64,000 nt of DNA from Sphaerisporangium aureirubrum (GCF_042658925.1 NZ_JBHSRF010000006.1:124001-188000), one strand, 5' to 3'. Shown: positions 46,548 through 55,228, counted from the stretch's first letter. Notes: a model not told the origin generated them from the sequence alone. A program made the numbers and translations.

Positions 46548-47564
46548 ATGAAGGAGTTCCCCGACTCGCCCCGCCCGGGACAGGCCACCCGAGTCTGGCC
46601 GCCCGTATCCGTCGTCATGCCGGTGCTCAACGAGGAGCGCCATCTGCGCGAGGCCGTGTACCAAGTGCTCGCGCAGCGTTACGACGGGCCGATCGAGGTC
46701 GTCCTCGCCGTGGGTCCCTCGCGGGACCGCACGCAGGAGGTCGCCGACACCCTCGCCGCCGAGGACCCCCGCGTGACCGTGGTGGCCAACCCCACCGGCC
46801 GCACCCCGAACGCCCTCAACGCCGCCATCGGCGCGTCCCGCAACGGCATCATCGCCCGGGTGGACGGCCACGCCATGCTCCCCCCGGACTACCTCCAGGT
46901 GGCCGTGGAGACGCTGGAGCAGACCGGCGCCGACAACGTGGGCGGCGTCATGGCCGCCGAGGGGGTCACGCCGTTCGAGCGCGCCGTGGCCTGCGCCATG
47001 ACGTCCCGCATCGGCGTCGGCAACGCCCGCTTCCACACCGGCGGCGAGCCCGGTCCCGCCGACACCGTGTACCTCGGCGTGTTCCGCCGCGAGGCGCTGG
47101 AGCGGGTGGGCGGCTACGACGAGCACTTCCAGCGCGCCCAGGACTGGGAGATGAACCACCGCATCCGCACGACCGGCGGCCTCGTCTGGTTCCAGCCGCG
47201 CATGCGCGTGTCGTACCGCCCCCGGCCGAGCGTCCGCGCCCTGGCCAAGCAGTACTTCCACTACGGCCGCTGGCGGCGCGTGGTGGCCCGCACCCACGAG
47301 GGCACCATCAACCTGCGTTACCTGGCGCCCCCGGCGGCCGTCGCGGCCATCCTGCTCGGCCTGGTCGTCTCGCCGTTCTTCCCGGCCGGCCTGCTGGTCC
47401 CCGCGGCCTACCTCGCCGCCATCCTGGCCGGTTCCGTGCTCACCGGCCGCGGCCTGCCGCCGTCCGCCCTGCTCAGGCTGCCGCTGGTGTACGCCACCAT
47501 GCACCTGTCCTGGGGCTGGGGGTTCCTCACCAGCCCGCCGCGCCTCGGCAAGCCGCCGTCCTAG
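46548..47564 (+). CDS. family 2 glycosyltransferase (ExoA-like)
   Basis: A 338-residue glycosyltransferase. The GT-A domain starts at VSVVMPVLNEERHLREAV, and the DxD-like motif is in ARVDGHAMLPPDY. An EMNHRIR motif (in RAQDWEMNHRIRTTGG) corresponds to the ExD/QxxRW region. Two to three hydrophobic segments at the C-terminus (about 262-330) anchor it to the membrane. Similar enzymes (ExoA) extend lipid-linked surface saccharides. It is divergent from the LCP gene and ends in a 4-base overlap with the convergent cytidylyltransferase gene. Confidence 0.9.
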   Translation: MKEFPDSPRPGQATRVWPPVSVVMPVLNEERHLREAVYQVLAQRYDGPIEVVLAVGPSRDRTQEVADTLAAEDPRVTVVANPTGRTPNALNAAIGASRNGIIARVDGHAMLPPDYLQVAVETLEQTGADNVGGVMAAEGVTPFERAVACAMTSRIGVGNARFHTGGEPGPADTVYLGVFRREALERVGGYDEHFQRAQDWEMNHRIRTTGGLVWFQPRMRVSYRPRPSVRALAKQYFHYGRWRRVVARTHEGTINLRYLAPPAAVAAILLGLVVSPFFPAGLLVPAAYLAAILAGSVLTGRGLPPSALLRLPLVYATMHLSWGWGFLTSPPRLGKPPS

Positions 47565-48268
47565 GTCTCGCCGCGGGGCGCCACCTGGAACAGCTTCTCG
47601 GCGATGTGCACGTCCACCGGGTGGGTGACCTTGATGTTGTGCTCGCTGCCCGCCACGATCCGGATCGGCACGTCCGGCAGGTAGCGCAGCACCACGCCGC
47701 AGTCGTCGGTGGCGGGCCGGGAGGCGAAGCCGGGGTCGGCGAACGCCCGCTCGTACGCATCGCGGATCACCGACAGCAGGAAGCACTGCGGCGTCTGCAC
47801 CCGCCGCAGCGGCGCGCGGTCCGGGATGTCGCGCACGAAGTCGCCGTCGGCCACCACGATCGTGTCGGACGTCGGGACCGCCACCATCACCGCGGAGAAC
47901 GACTCCAGCGCCTCGACGCACTCGGTGATGACCCGCGGCTCCACGAACGGCCGCACCGCGTCGTGCAGCAGCACGTGACACTCGCCGGGGCCGAGGGCCT
48001 GGAGCGCCCGCCACGTGGACTCGGTGCGGCTGGCGCCGCCCTCGATGACCCGCGACACCTTGGAGAACCCGGCCACCAGGCGTGACGCCTCGGCGGTGTG
48101 CCCGGCCGCCATCAGCACCACGATCTCGTCGATCTCGGGCGCGGCCTCGAACGCGGCCACGGTGTGCTCGATGATGGTGCGCCCCGCGATCAGCGCCAGC
48201 TGCTTGGGCATGCCGAGCCCGGCCCGCTGCCCGACACCCCCGGCGAGGATCACCCCGACGGTACGCAT
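47561..48268 (-). CDS. ispD: IspD/TarI-type cytidylyltransferase
   Basis: A 235-residue nucleotidyltransferase. The N-terminal GILAGG-like VGVILAGGVGQRAGL with PKQL, the LLHDAVRPF motif and TPQCFLL are shared by IspD (MEP pathway) and TarI (CDP-ribitol synthesis). Sequence alone does not separate the two. Because it lies in a surface-glycopolymer locus it may activate a polyol phosphate (TarI-like role) rather than serve isoprenoid synthesis, and no ispF is adjacent. The ATG at 48268 has GGGAGG 5 bases upstream. Confidence 0.85.
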   Translation of the reverse strand: MRTVGVILAGGVGQRAGLGMPKQLALIAGRTIIEHTVAAFEAAPEIDEIVVLMAAGHTAEASRLVAGFSKVSRVIEGGASRTESTWRALQALGPGECHVLLHDAVRPFVEPRVITECVEALESFSAVMVAVPTSDTIVVADGDFVRDIPDRAPLRRVQTPQCFLLSVIRDAYERAFADPGFASRPATDDCGVVLRYLPDVPIRIVAGSEHNIKVTHPVDVHIAEKLFQVAPRGET

Positions 48269-48395
48269 GACGTCCTCCCTGAATCGTGCCCCGCCCCCGG
48301 TCACGCCGTGTGACGCGCCGATGGGATTGCAGGGCCCGTGACGGCTCGGTTACGTTGCGAGGTGGACGTTCCGAGGCCGCGGAAGGAGGCCCCGC

Positions 48396-49898
48396 TTGCC
48401 CGAGCCCGCGCCCGCACCCTCATCCGGCTCCGCTCCCAGACCCTCACCCGGCGCCGGCCCCGCGCCTGCCCGCCCGCGCCCGGAGCGCGGCGGGCCGTCC
48501 GCCACGCTGGTCGCCGTGCTGCTGGACACCGCCCCTGGCGGCGCCGCGGCCGACCGGCTGGCCGGGCAGCTCGTCACGCTGGCCGTCCGCGAGCTGCATG
48601 TCGTGACCAGGGTAGCCGGGCCGCGCCCGCCCGCGAGCCGGGTCACCGTCAGCGGCGGCCTCCCGGCCGACCTGCGGGCCGTCGCCGCCGTCGCCCGCGC
48701 CTGCACCGGGCCGGTGGCGGTGCTGCCCGGCGACCTGGTGGCCCACACCGCGGCCCTGGCCCTGCTGCTCGCCGACCCGTCCCGGGGCACCGCCGCGCTG
48801 GTGTCCCCGCCGGGGGACGGGCCCCCGGTGCGGGTGGAGCACGGCCGCGTCGTCGCCGCGGGCAACTCCTTCCACGTGGTGAGCGCCGCCAACGGCACCT
48901 TCCGCGGCGTCCTGCACGTCGGGGTGGCCGACCTCGCGACGTTCGCCGAGGTCGCCGACGAGCTGGCCGACCTCGCCCAGGCCGGGGTGCTCGGCCACGC
49001 CACGGACGCCGAGGTGGCCGACCTCCTGCTCGCGGGCCTGGTGCGCCTGCGGGTGCCGGTGCGCGCCGCCCCCCTCGGGCTGCTGCACGTCGGCCGCATG
49101 GCCGGCGGGCCGGAGACCGCCGCCGCCGTCGCGCGCCTCGCGGAGGTGGACGAGGAGCGCGCCCGGCTGGCCGCCACCGTCCGCTCCGGCGACGGCTTCA
49201 CCGCGACGTACCTCGTCAGCACCTGGACCGGCCCGCTGGTGCGCCTCGCAGCGCGCCTCGGCATGACGCCCAACACCGTCACCGGCCTGTCGGTCGGCCT
49301 CGCGGGCCTGGCCGCCGTCGCGTTCTCCGCCGGGCGCCGCCGCGAGCTGCTCGCCGGAGCCGTCCTGCTGTACCTGTCGTTCGTCCTCGACTGCGTGGAC
49401 GGCCGCCTCGCCCGCTACACCCGCGCCTTCTCCCCGGTCGGCGCCTGGCTGGACGCCGCGTTCGCCCGGGTGAAGGAGTACGTCGTCTACTTCGGCCTCG
49501 CCGTCGGGTACGCGGGGAGCGTCGCCGCGGGCCCGGCCGGCCCCGACGGCATCTGGGCCCTGGCGGTGGCGGCCATGCTCCTCCAGTCCATCCGCCACAT
49601 GATCGACTTCTCCTACGCGGGCGCTCAGGCCGCCGACCTGGGCCTGGAACGCCCGGACGGCGCCCTCGCCCGGCCCGCCGCCCCCGAGCCCAAGGGCCGC
49701 CTCGCCGTGCTGCCGGACCGCGACACGGCGTCGTACTGGCTCCGCAAGATCGTCGTGCTGCCCATCGGTGAGCGTGTGCTGCTGATCGCCCTCACCGCGG
49801 GTGTGGCCAACGCCCGCGTGACCTTCCTCGCCCTGCTCGCCTGGGGCGGCCTGGCCACGCTGTACACCCTCACCGGCAGGATCGCGAGGTCGCTGTAG
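48396..49898 (+). CDS. CDP-alcohol phosphotransferase with degenerate N-terminal nucleotidyltransferase-like domain
   Basis: A 500-residue two-domain protein. Residues about 35-245 look like a Rossmann-type nucleotidyltransferase that has lost its glycine-rich motif (ATLVAVLLDTAPGG, VAVLPGDLVAHTAAL). The C-terminal half is a six-helix CDP-alcohol phosphotransferase with D332, D335, G336, A339, R340, G349 and D353. The fourth conserved Asp, expected at residue 357, is Ala (LDAAFARVKEY). The layout recalls the archaeal IPCT-DIPPS fusion, which joins CDP-inositol and a polyol. Here a phosphodiester-forming or glycolipid role is inferred. The DUF5941 gene starts 3 bases after its stop. Confidence 0.85.
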   Translation: MPEPAPAPSSGSAPRPSPGAGPAPARPRPERGGPSATLVAVLLDTAPGGAAADRLAGQLVTLAVRELHVVTRVAGPRPPASRVTVSGGLPADLRAVAAVARACTGPVAVLPGDLVAHTAALALLLADPSRGTAALVSPPGDGPPVRVEHGRVVAAGNSFHVVSAANGTFRGVLHVGVADLATFAEVADELADLAQAGVLGHATDAEVADLLLAGLVRLRVPVRAAPLGLLHVGRMAGGPETAAAVARLAEVDEERARLAATVRSGDGFTATYLVSTWTGPLVRLAARLGMTPNTVTGLSVGLAGLAAVAFSAGRRRELLAGAVLLYLSFVLDCVDGRLARYTRAFSPVGAWLDAAFARVKEYVVYFGLAVGYAGSVAAGPAGPDGIWALAVAAMLLQSIRHMIDFSYAGAQAADLGLERPDGALARPAAPEPKGRLAVLPDRDTASYWLRKIVVLPIGERVLLIALTAGVANARVTFLALLAWGGLATLYTLTGRIARSL

Positions 49899-49901
49899 AC
49901 C

Positions 49902-50525
49902 ATGGTGTACGTCCGCATGACCCCGGTGCCGCGCAGCGTGGTGATCACCTACCGCGACGACGGCGTGCTGTCCCGCGGCATGGGCCTGCTGCTCGCCGGG
50001 CAGCTGCCGCCCCTGCCGCCCGCGCTCGCCGGGGCCTTCGTGACCGGTGTGATGCTCTTCCTCGGCATCGGGGAAGCCGAGGGCCCCGCCGTCTTCGCCC
50101 CGGCCGTGGCGCTGCTGCTGGCCGGTCTCGGCAGCTCCCACCCGCACGACGGGCGGCTGGACTGGCTGGTGCCCCCCATCCTGCGGTGCACCGAGTACGG
50201 CTTCGTGGCCTGCGTCGGCTTCGCCTGGGACGTCCCCAAGGTGCTGATCGCCGGGCTGCTCGGCGCGATCCTTTTCCACCACTACGATGTCGTCTACCGC
50301 TGCCGCCAGCGGGTCTACCCGCCGCCCTGGCTCTCCTTCGCGGGCCTCGGCTGGGAGGGCCGCATGCTGCTGGTGGCGATGGGCGTGCTCCTGGACGTGG
50401 TCACCCCGGTGTTCGTGCTGGCCACGCTGTACCTCTCGGCGCTGTTCTGCTGGGAGAGCGTGACCTGCTGGCTGGTCGCGCCGCGGTCCGGCGTCGAGGC
50501 GGCCGACCTCGGCTCCCGGGACTAG
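49902..50525 (+). CDS. DUF5941-like membrane protein
   Basis: A 207-residue protein with about five transmembrane helices, resembling the DUF5941 domain that in related actinomycetes I remember as fused to a CDP-alcohol phosphotransferase. Here it starts with its own ATG 3 bases after the phosphotransferase stop. Segments such as YRDDGVLSRGMGLLLAG near the N-terminus and FHHYDVVYRCRQRV in the middle are distinctive. Its function is unknown; tight linkage implies it works with the preceding enzyme in the membrane. Confidence 0.75.
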   Translation: MVYVRMTPVPRSVVITYRDDGVLSRGMGLLLAGQLPPLPPALAGAFVTGVMLFLGIGEAEGPAVFAPAVALLLAGLGSSHPHDGRLDWLVPPILRCTEYGFVACVGFAWDVPKVLIAGLLGAILFHHYDVVYRCRQRVYPPPWLSFAGLGWEGRMLLVAMGVLLDVVTPVFVLATLYLSALFCWESVTCWLVAPRSGVEAADLGSRD

Positions 50526-50654
50526 ATCACCCGTCACATTGCATGCAACCGATCTCATAACGGCATAGGTGAACCGTGGATTACACGATCAGCACCTGCG
50601 GCCAACTAACCTTTCACCCTACAAACTCATGCCTCAGAACGACAGGAGCGCACG

Positions 50655-51389
50655 TTGCTGGGAATGGTGCTGGCCGCCGGGGCCGGACGACGCCTGCGGC
50701 CGTACACCGACACGCTGCCCAAGGCGCTGGTGCCGGTCGACGGAGAGACCACGATCCTCGACATCGCACTGCGCAACCTCGCGGCGGTGGACCTTCGCGA
50801 CGTCGTGGTCATCGTCGGGTACGCGGCGGGAGCGGTGCACGACCGCAAGGACGAGCTGGAGCGGCGCCACGGCGTGCGGCTCGACCTCGTGCACAACGAC
50901 AAGGCCGAGGAGTGGAACAACGCCTACTCCCTGTGGTGCGCGCGCGACCACTTCGCCGAGGGGGCGCTGCTCGTCAACGGCGACACCGTCCACCCCGTCT
51001 CGGTGGAGCGCACGCTGCTGGACGCTCCGGTGACCAGCGACATCCTGCTCGCGGTCGACGACGTCAAGACCCTCGCCGACGAAGAGATGAAGGTCACCCT
51101 GGACGACGCCGGGCACCTGCGCCGCATCACCAAGCTGATGGACCCCGCCGAGGCCTACGGCGAGTACATCGGCGCCACCCTCATCCGGCCCGGCGCGGCC
51201 GAGCGGCTCGCCGACGCGCTGCGGGCCACGTTCGAGCGCGACCCCCAGCTCTACTACGAGGACGGCTACGGCGAGATGGTCGCCCGCGGCGAGCACATCG
51301 CCGTGGCGCCGATCGGCAAGGTCGACTGGGTCGAAGTGGACAACCACGCCGACCTGGCCCGGGCGCGGGAGATCGCGTGCAACTACTAG
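50655..51389 (+). CDS. sugar/polyol-phosphate nucleotidyltransferase
   Basis: A 244-residue nucleotidyltransferase of the LicC/IPCT type. The start is a TTG with AGGAG 6 bases upstream. The NTP-binding motif is VLAAGAGRRLRPYT with PKALVPV; further motifs are EWNNAYSLWCARDHF and LVNGDTV. These features are shared by phosphocholine cytidylyltransferases and inositol-1-phosphate cytidylyltransferases. It would produce an activated (CDP- or NDP-) alcohol for the CDP-alcohol phosphotransferases encoded on either side. The substrate cannot be read from sequence. Confidence 0.88.
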   Translation: MLGMVLAAGAGRRLRPYTDTLPKALVPVDGETTILDIALRNLAAVDLRDVVVIVGYAAGAVHDRKDELERRHGVRLDLVHNDKAEEWNNAYSLWCARDHFAEGALLVNGDTVHPVSVERTLLDAPVTSDILLAVDDVKTLADEEMKVTLDDAGHLRRITKLMDPAEAYGEYIGATLIRPGAAERLADALRATFERDPQLYYEDGYGEMVARGEHIAVAPIGKVDWVEVDNHADLARAREIACNY

Positions 51390-51450
51390 CCGCCCCGCGC
51401 CGCCCCGGCGCGTGGCCGGCCGGCGGTGCGCTCACGACCAGGGAGACCGC

Positions 51451-52509
51451 ATGCCGCTACTAGCGAGAATGCTCACCGCGCCCCTCACCGTCGAGGTCCG
51501 CCGGGGCGCGGTCGCCCAGCTCGGGGCACTGCTGGCCGACAGCCGCGTGGTCACCTCCGGCCGGGTCGCCGTCGCGGTGGGCTCCGGCCAGGGCGACCAC
51601 ATCTCCGACCTCATCGCGCCCACGCTGGTGGACGCCGAGGTGTTCCGCGTGCCCGACGGCAGCGTGGACTCCGCCGTCACCCTCGGCGCCGACCTGCGCA
51701 AGGGGGCGTACGAGGCGGTCGTCGGCATCGGCGGCGGCAAGACCATCGACGTCACCAAGTACGCGGCGTCGCTGGCCGGCATCCCCATGGTCGCGGTGGC
51801 CACCAACCTGTCCCACGACGGCATCTGCTCGCCGGTCTCCTCGCTGGAGCACGAGGGCGGCAAGGGGTCGTTCGGGGTGCCGATGCCGCTGGCCATCCTC
51901 GTCGACCTGGACTTCGTGCACGGCGCCCCCGCCTCCCTGGTGCGGGCCGGGGTCGGCGACGTCATCAGCAACCTCTCCGCCATCGAGGACTGGCAGCTCG
52001 GCAACGTCGAGCGCGGCGAGCCCATCGACGGCCTCGCGGTGGCCATGGCGCGCACCAGCGCCGAGGCGGTGCTCGGGCGCGGCGACTCCGTCGAGTCGGA
52101 CGCGTTCCTCACCGTGCTGGCCGAGTCGCTGATCCTTTCCGGCATGTCAATGGTGGTCGCGGGCTCGTCGCGTCCCAGCAGCGGCGGCGACCATGAGATC
52201 CTTCATGCCGTGGATCAGCTGTTCCCCGGCACCTCGAACCACGGCGAGCTCGCCGGGATCGGGGCGGCCTTCTGTTTCTACCTGCGCGAGGACGAGCGGC
52301 GCCTCTCGCTGGTGACCGACTGCCTGCGCGCGCACGGGCTCCCGCTCGGCCCGGCCGACATCGGGCTGACCGTCGGCCAGTTCACCGAGGCGATCATGCT
52401 GGCGCCGTCCACCCGTCCCGGGCGGTACACGATTCTGGAGCACCTGCGCCTGTCCGAGGCCGAGGCGCGCGACCGGGTGGAGGATTATGTCCGGGCCGTC
52501 GCTCGTTGA
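51451..52509 (+). CDS. glycerol-1-phosphate dehydrogenase-like (EgsA/AraM family)
   Basis: A 352-residue iron-containing-alcohol-dehydrogenase-fold enzyme of the sn-glycerol-1-phosphate dehydrogenase branch. NAD-binding GIGGGKTIDVTKYAA and metal ligands in NLSHDGICSP (Asp), GGDHEILHAVD (His) and SNHGELAG (His) are present. EgsA and AraM reduce dihydroxyacetone phosphate to sn-glycerol-1-phosphate, the archaeal-type enantiomer. The ATG has AGGGAG upstream. The last 23 bases overlap the second CDP-alcohol phosphotransferase, so its product is likely used in that pathway. Confidence 0.88.
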   Translation: MPLLARMLTAPLTVEVRRGAVAQLGALLADSRVVTSGRVAVAVGSGQGDHISDLIAPTLVDAEVFRVPDGSVDSAVTLGADLRKGAYEAVVGIGGGKTIDVTKYAASLAGIPMVAVATNLSHDGICSPVSSLEHEGGKGSFGVPMPLAILVDLDFVHGAPASLVRAGVGDVISNLSAIEDWQLGNVERGEPIDGLAVAMARTSAEAVLGRGDSVESDAFLTVLAESLILSGMSMVVAGSSRPSSGGDHEILHAVDQLFPGTSNHGELAGIGAAFCFYLREDERRLSLVTDCLRAHGLPLGPADIGLTVGQFTEAIMLAPSTRPGRYTILEHLRLSEAEARDRVEDYVRAVAR

Positions 52510-53254
52510 GATGCGCGCGGTCGCCCAGCCGCACACCACCATGGAGCGCAACTCCGGTGAGCACTGGGCGGGCGCGCTGTACATGCGCAAGCTGTCGATC
52601 TACGTCACCTGGGCGCTGGCCCGCACCCGGATCAGCCCCAACCAGGTGACCGGCCTGATGATCGTGGCGGGCCTGCTCGCCGGGGTCGTGCTGGCGCTGC
52701 CCGGGCTGTGGGCGGCGATCGGGGCCGCCCTGCTGATCCAGGTCTACCTGCTGCTCGACTGCTCCGACGGCGAGCTGGCCCGGTGGACGAACCGCACCTC
52801 GATCACCGGCGTCTACCTCGACCGGGTCGGCCACTACTTCGCCGAGGCGGCGCTGCTGATCGGGCTCGGCTTCCGTGCCTCGTCCGCCGTGCCCGACTGG
52901 TACACCGTGCTCGGCCTGGCGGCGGCGCTCGGCGCCATCCTCATCAAGTCGGAGACCGACCTGGTGGACGTCGCCCGCGCCCGCTCCGGCCTGCCGGCCA
53001 CCACCGAGGCGGCGGCCGAGCACTTCACCTCCCGCAGGCTGGGCGTGGCCAGGAAGGCCGTGGCGGCGCTGCGCTTCCACCGGGTGATCCAGGCCGTCGA
53101 GCTGTCGATCATCGCCCTGCTCGCGGCCGTCTGGGACGCCGTGGCGGGCGGCCTGACCGCCACCCAGGTCCTCACCGTCGCCTGCGCCGTGTTCGCGGGG
53201 GTGCAGACGGTCCTCCACCTGGTGAGCATCCTGGCGTCGAGGCGGCTTGCGTGA
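52487..53254 (+). CDS. CDP-alcohol phosphotransferase
   Basis: A 255-residue integral membrane enzyme with about six helices. The family motif is at D91, D94, G95, A98, R99, G108 and D112 (LLDCSDGELARW and GVYLDRVGHY). The fourth motif Asp is His116. Such enzymes transfer a phospho-alcohol from its CDP form to a second alcohol or lipid. It overlaps the glycerol-1-phosphate dehydrogenase gene, so CDP-glycerol of the G1P series or a related donor is a plausible substrate. It differs strongly from the phosphotransferase at 48396, so the locus encodes two distinct transfer steps. Confidence 0.9.
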   Translation: MSGPSLVEMRAVAQPHTTMERNSGEHWAGALYMRKLSIYVTWALARTRISPNQVTGLMIVAGLLAGVVLALPGLWAAIGAALLIQVYLLLDCSDGELARWTNRTSITGVYLDRVGHYFAEAALLIGLGFRASSAVPDWYTVLGLAAALGAILIKSETDLVDVARARSGLPATTEAAAEHFTSRRLGVARKAVAALRFHRVIQAVELSIIALLAAVWDAVAGGLTATQVLTVACAVFAGVQTVLHLVSILASRRLA

Positions 53255-53456
53255 TTGATCGGAACCGTCGGCGGGCCTCCCACGTCGTATCTCTGTCAAG
53301 AGCCGACGCGCAATCCACACCGATTGTTCGGTGGGGGTTCGCTGACCGTTCCGATACCCTTATTTCACAGTATGCAGACAGAGTTCGGACCAGCCGCCCA
53401 ACCAGACTCGGTGATCATGGTTACCTGCGCCTTCCCAGCGTCGAGGCGATGACGCG

Positions 53457-54335
53457 TTGAAGATTTCGTGTGTCATCCTCACCATGGGTAACCGGGTAGC
53501 CGAGCTCGACCGGGCCGTCGAGTCCGCCGTCACCCAGACCGACGGCGACGTGGAAGTCGTGGTCGTCGGCAACGGCGCCGACGTCCCGCCGCTCGCCGAC
53601 GTCTCCGGCCACCCGGCGGCGAACGTCCGCACGGTACGCATCCCCACCAACGTCGGCATCCCCGAAGGCCGCAACCACGGTGTCCGCGAGTGCAGCGGCG
53701 ACGTCGTCCTGTTCCTCGACGACGACGGCTGGTACGCCGACGACAAGGTCGCCGTCCACGTCCGCGAACGCTTCGCCGCCGAACCCGACCTCGCCGTCAT
53801 CTCCTTCCGCGTGATGGACCCCGACGGCGGCGTGGGCCAGCGACGCCACGTCCCCCGCCTCCGCGCCGGCGACCCCCAGCGTTCCTCCCCCGTGACCACC
53901 TTCCTCGGCGGCGCCTGCGCCATCAGACGCTCGGCCTTCCTCCAGGTGGGCGGCCTCCCCGGCCGCTTCTTCTACGCCCACGAGGAGACCGACCTCGCCT
54001 GGCGCCTCCTGGGCGAGGGCTACCGCATCGAATACGACGCCGACGCCGTCATGTACCACCCCCAGGTCCCCCCCACCAGGCACGCCGACTTCTACCGCCT
54101 GAACGCCCGCAACCGTGTCTGGCTGGCCCGCCGCAACCTCCCCTGGCTCCTGGCGGCCCTGTACCTCCTGGACTGGATGATCCTCACCGTGATCCGCGAA
54201 CGCTCCCACCTGGCCATCAAGTCCTGGTTCCGCGGCTTCAAGGAGGGCCTCACCGAACCCGCAGGCGAACGCCGCCCCATGGCCTGGAAAACCGCCTGGC
54301 GCATGCTCCGCCTAGGCCGCCCCCCCATCGTCTGA
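53457..54335 (+). CDS. family 2 glycosyltransferase
   Basis: A 292-residue glycosyltransferase with a TTG start (MKISCVILTMGNR) and GAGG about 10 bases upstream. The GT-A fold shows VEVVVVGNGAD, the DxD motif in LFLDDDGWYADD, and FFYAHEETDLAWRL near the acceptor site. A C-terminal amphipathic or transmembrane segment (about 228-250, LYLLDWMILTVI) would anchor it at the membrane. It ends the glycopolymer locus and has a 200-base AT-richer promoter region of its own. Confidence 0.9.
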   Translation: MKISCVILTMGNRVAELDRAVESAVTQTDGDVEVVVVGNGADVPPLADVSGHPAANVRTVRIPTNVGIPEGRNHGVRECSGDVVLFLDDDGWYADDKVAVHVRERFAAEPDLAVISFRVMDPDGGVGQRRHVPRLRAGDPQRSSPVTTFLGGACAIRRSAFLQVGGLPGRFFYAHEETDLAWRLLGEGYRIEYDADAVMYHPQVPPTRHADFYRLNARNRVWLARRNLPWLLAALYLLDWMILTVIRERSHLAIKSWFRGFKEGLTEPAGERRPMAWKTAWRMLRLGRPPIV

Positions 54336-54429
54336 CCCCAGCAGGCACCCCAGGCAGGCGTCCCCTCCCGCCACCCACGGGCCTCCCCTCCACGCGCTGC
54401 GCGCATTCCGGCTCGGACAGCCTCTCCCA

Positions 54430-54444
54430 GGGGGCTCCGCCCCC
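54430..54444 (+). terminator. GC hairpin after glycosyltransferase
   Basis: GGGGGCTCCGCCCCC forms a 6-bp stem with a 3-base loop, 95 bases after the glycosyltransferase stop. This 15-mer recurs in many actinomycete genomes as a terminator-like or repetitive hairpin. Confidence 0.5.
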
Positions 54445-54519
54445 TTCGACCCCCGAAACCCCACCGGCGTTCCGGCGAGCCACCGGAGGGGATCACGTCC
54501 TCCCCTAGTAAGAGTCCCG

Positions 54520-55140
54520 ATGGCGGCAAAAGGTTCGAGGCCACAGAAAAAAAGTGTGCGGCGCCCCGACCACCACGTAGTCTCCGCACCCGTGGACATG
54601 CGTAGCGCCGCCCGCCAGCTGGACCTGATCGCCGAGACCGTCAAGATCGCGAAAGAACTCCGGATCGAGGTCTGGCTGCGCGGCGGATGGGCCATGGACT
54701 TCTTCCTCGGAAAGGTCACCCGGGAACACGAAGACATCGACTGGTTCACCTGGATCGACGACGCCCCCGCCCTGGCCCTGGAATTGACACGGCACGACTA
54801 CGCGCCCGTACCCGGCCCGCCTCGGGAGCAACAACTCGATTTCAACAAACAGGACGTGGACCTCAGCTTCGCCCTACTGTCCAGAGACCCGTCCGGCCGC
54901 GTGGTCGTCGGCGGCGGCCCATGGAAGGGCGCCCCCTGGCCGGAGAACATGATCGGCGCCTACGTAGGCCGTATCGACTCCTTGACCTGCCCGATCATCA
55001 GCCCTGCGGCCCAGATCGAGATCAAGCAGATGATGCCGGTATGGATCCCTGGCCGCCCGACACGAGTCAAGGACATCGAGGACATCGCTCGACTACAAGC
55101 CGCAGTGGTGTCACGTGGGGAAGAGAGCCAACGACCATGA
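54520..55140 (+). CDS. aminoglycoside/lincosamide nucleotidyltransferase-like protein
   Basis: A 206-residue protein of the nucleotidyltransferase superfamily related to ANT(2'')/LinA-type antibiotic-modifying enzymes. The active-site pattern is WLRGGWAMDFFLGKV followed by EDIDWFTW, and further acidic residues lie in NKQDVDLSFAL. The start may be the ATG at 54520 or a later ATG at 54598 that would leave 180 residues, closer to the core domain. Substrate is unknown, so resistance should not be assumed. It sits alone behind a hairpin. Confidence 0.75.
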   Translation: MAAKGSRPQKKSVRRPDHHVVSAPVDMRSAARQLDLIAETVKIAKELRIEVWLRGGWAMDFFLGKVTREHEDIDWFTWIDDAPALALELTRHDYAPVPGPPREQQLDFNKQDVDLSFALLSRDPSGRVVVGGGPWKGAPWPENMIGAYVGRIDSLTCPIISPAAQIEIKQMMPVWIPGRPTRVKDIEDIARLQAAVVSRGEESQRP

Positions 55141-55228
55141 AGTACGGCACCTACTAGTACGACTTCCTGTGGCGCACAGCCGACTGCCACCCCCAAGGAC
55201 TTGAGCAAGGGTTAGTGACGCTCGCATC

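Noticed and set aside
48444..50558. 704-codon open frame antisense to the CDP-alcohol phosphotransferase and DUF5941 genes
   Set aside because: The sense strand has membrane segments and catalytic motifs; the antisense frame is low-complexity Gly/Gln/His/Arg.
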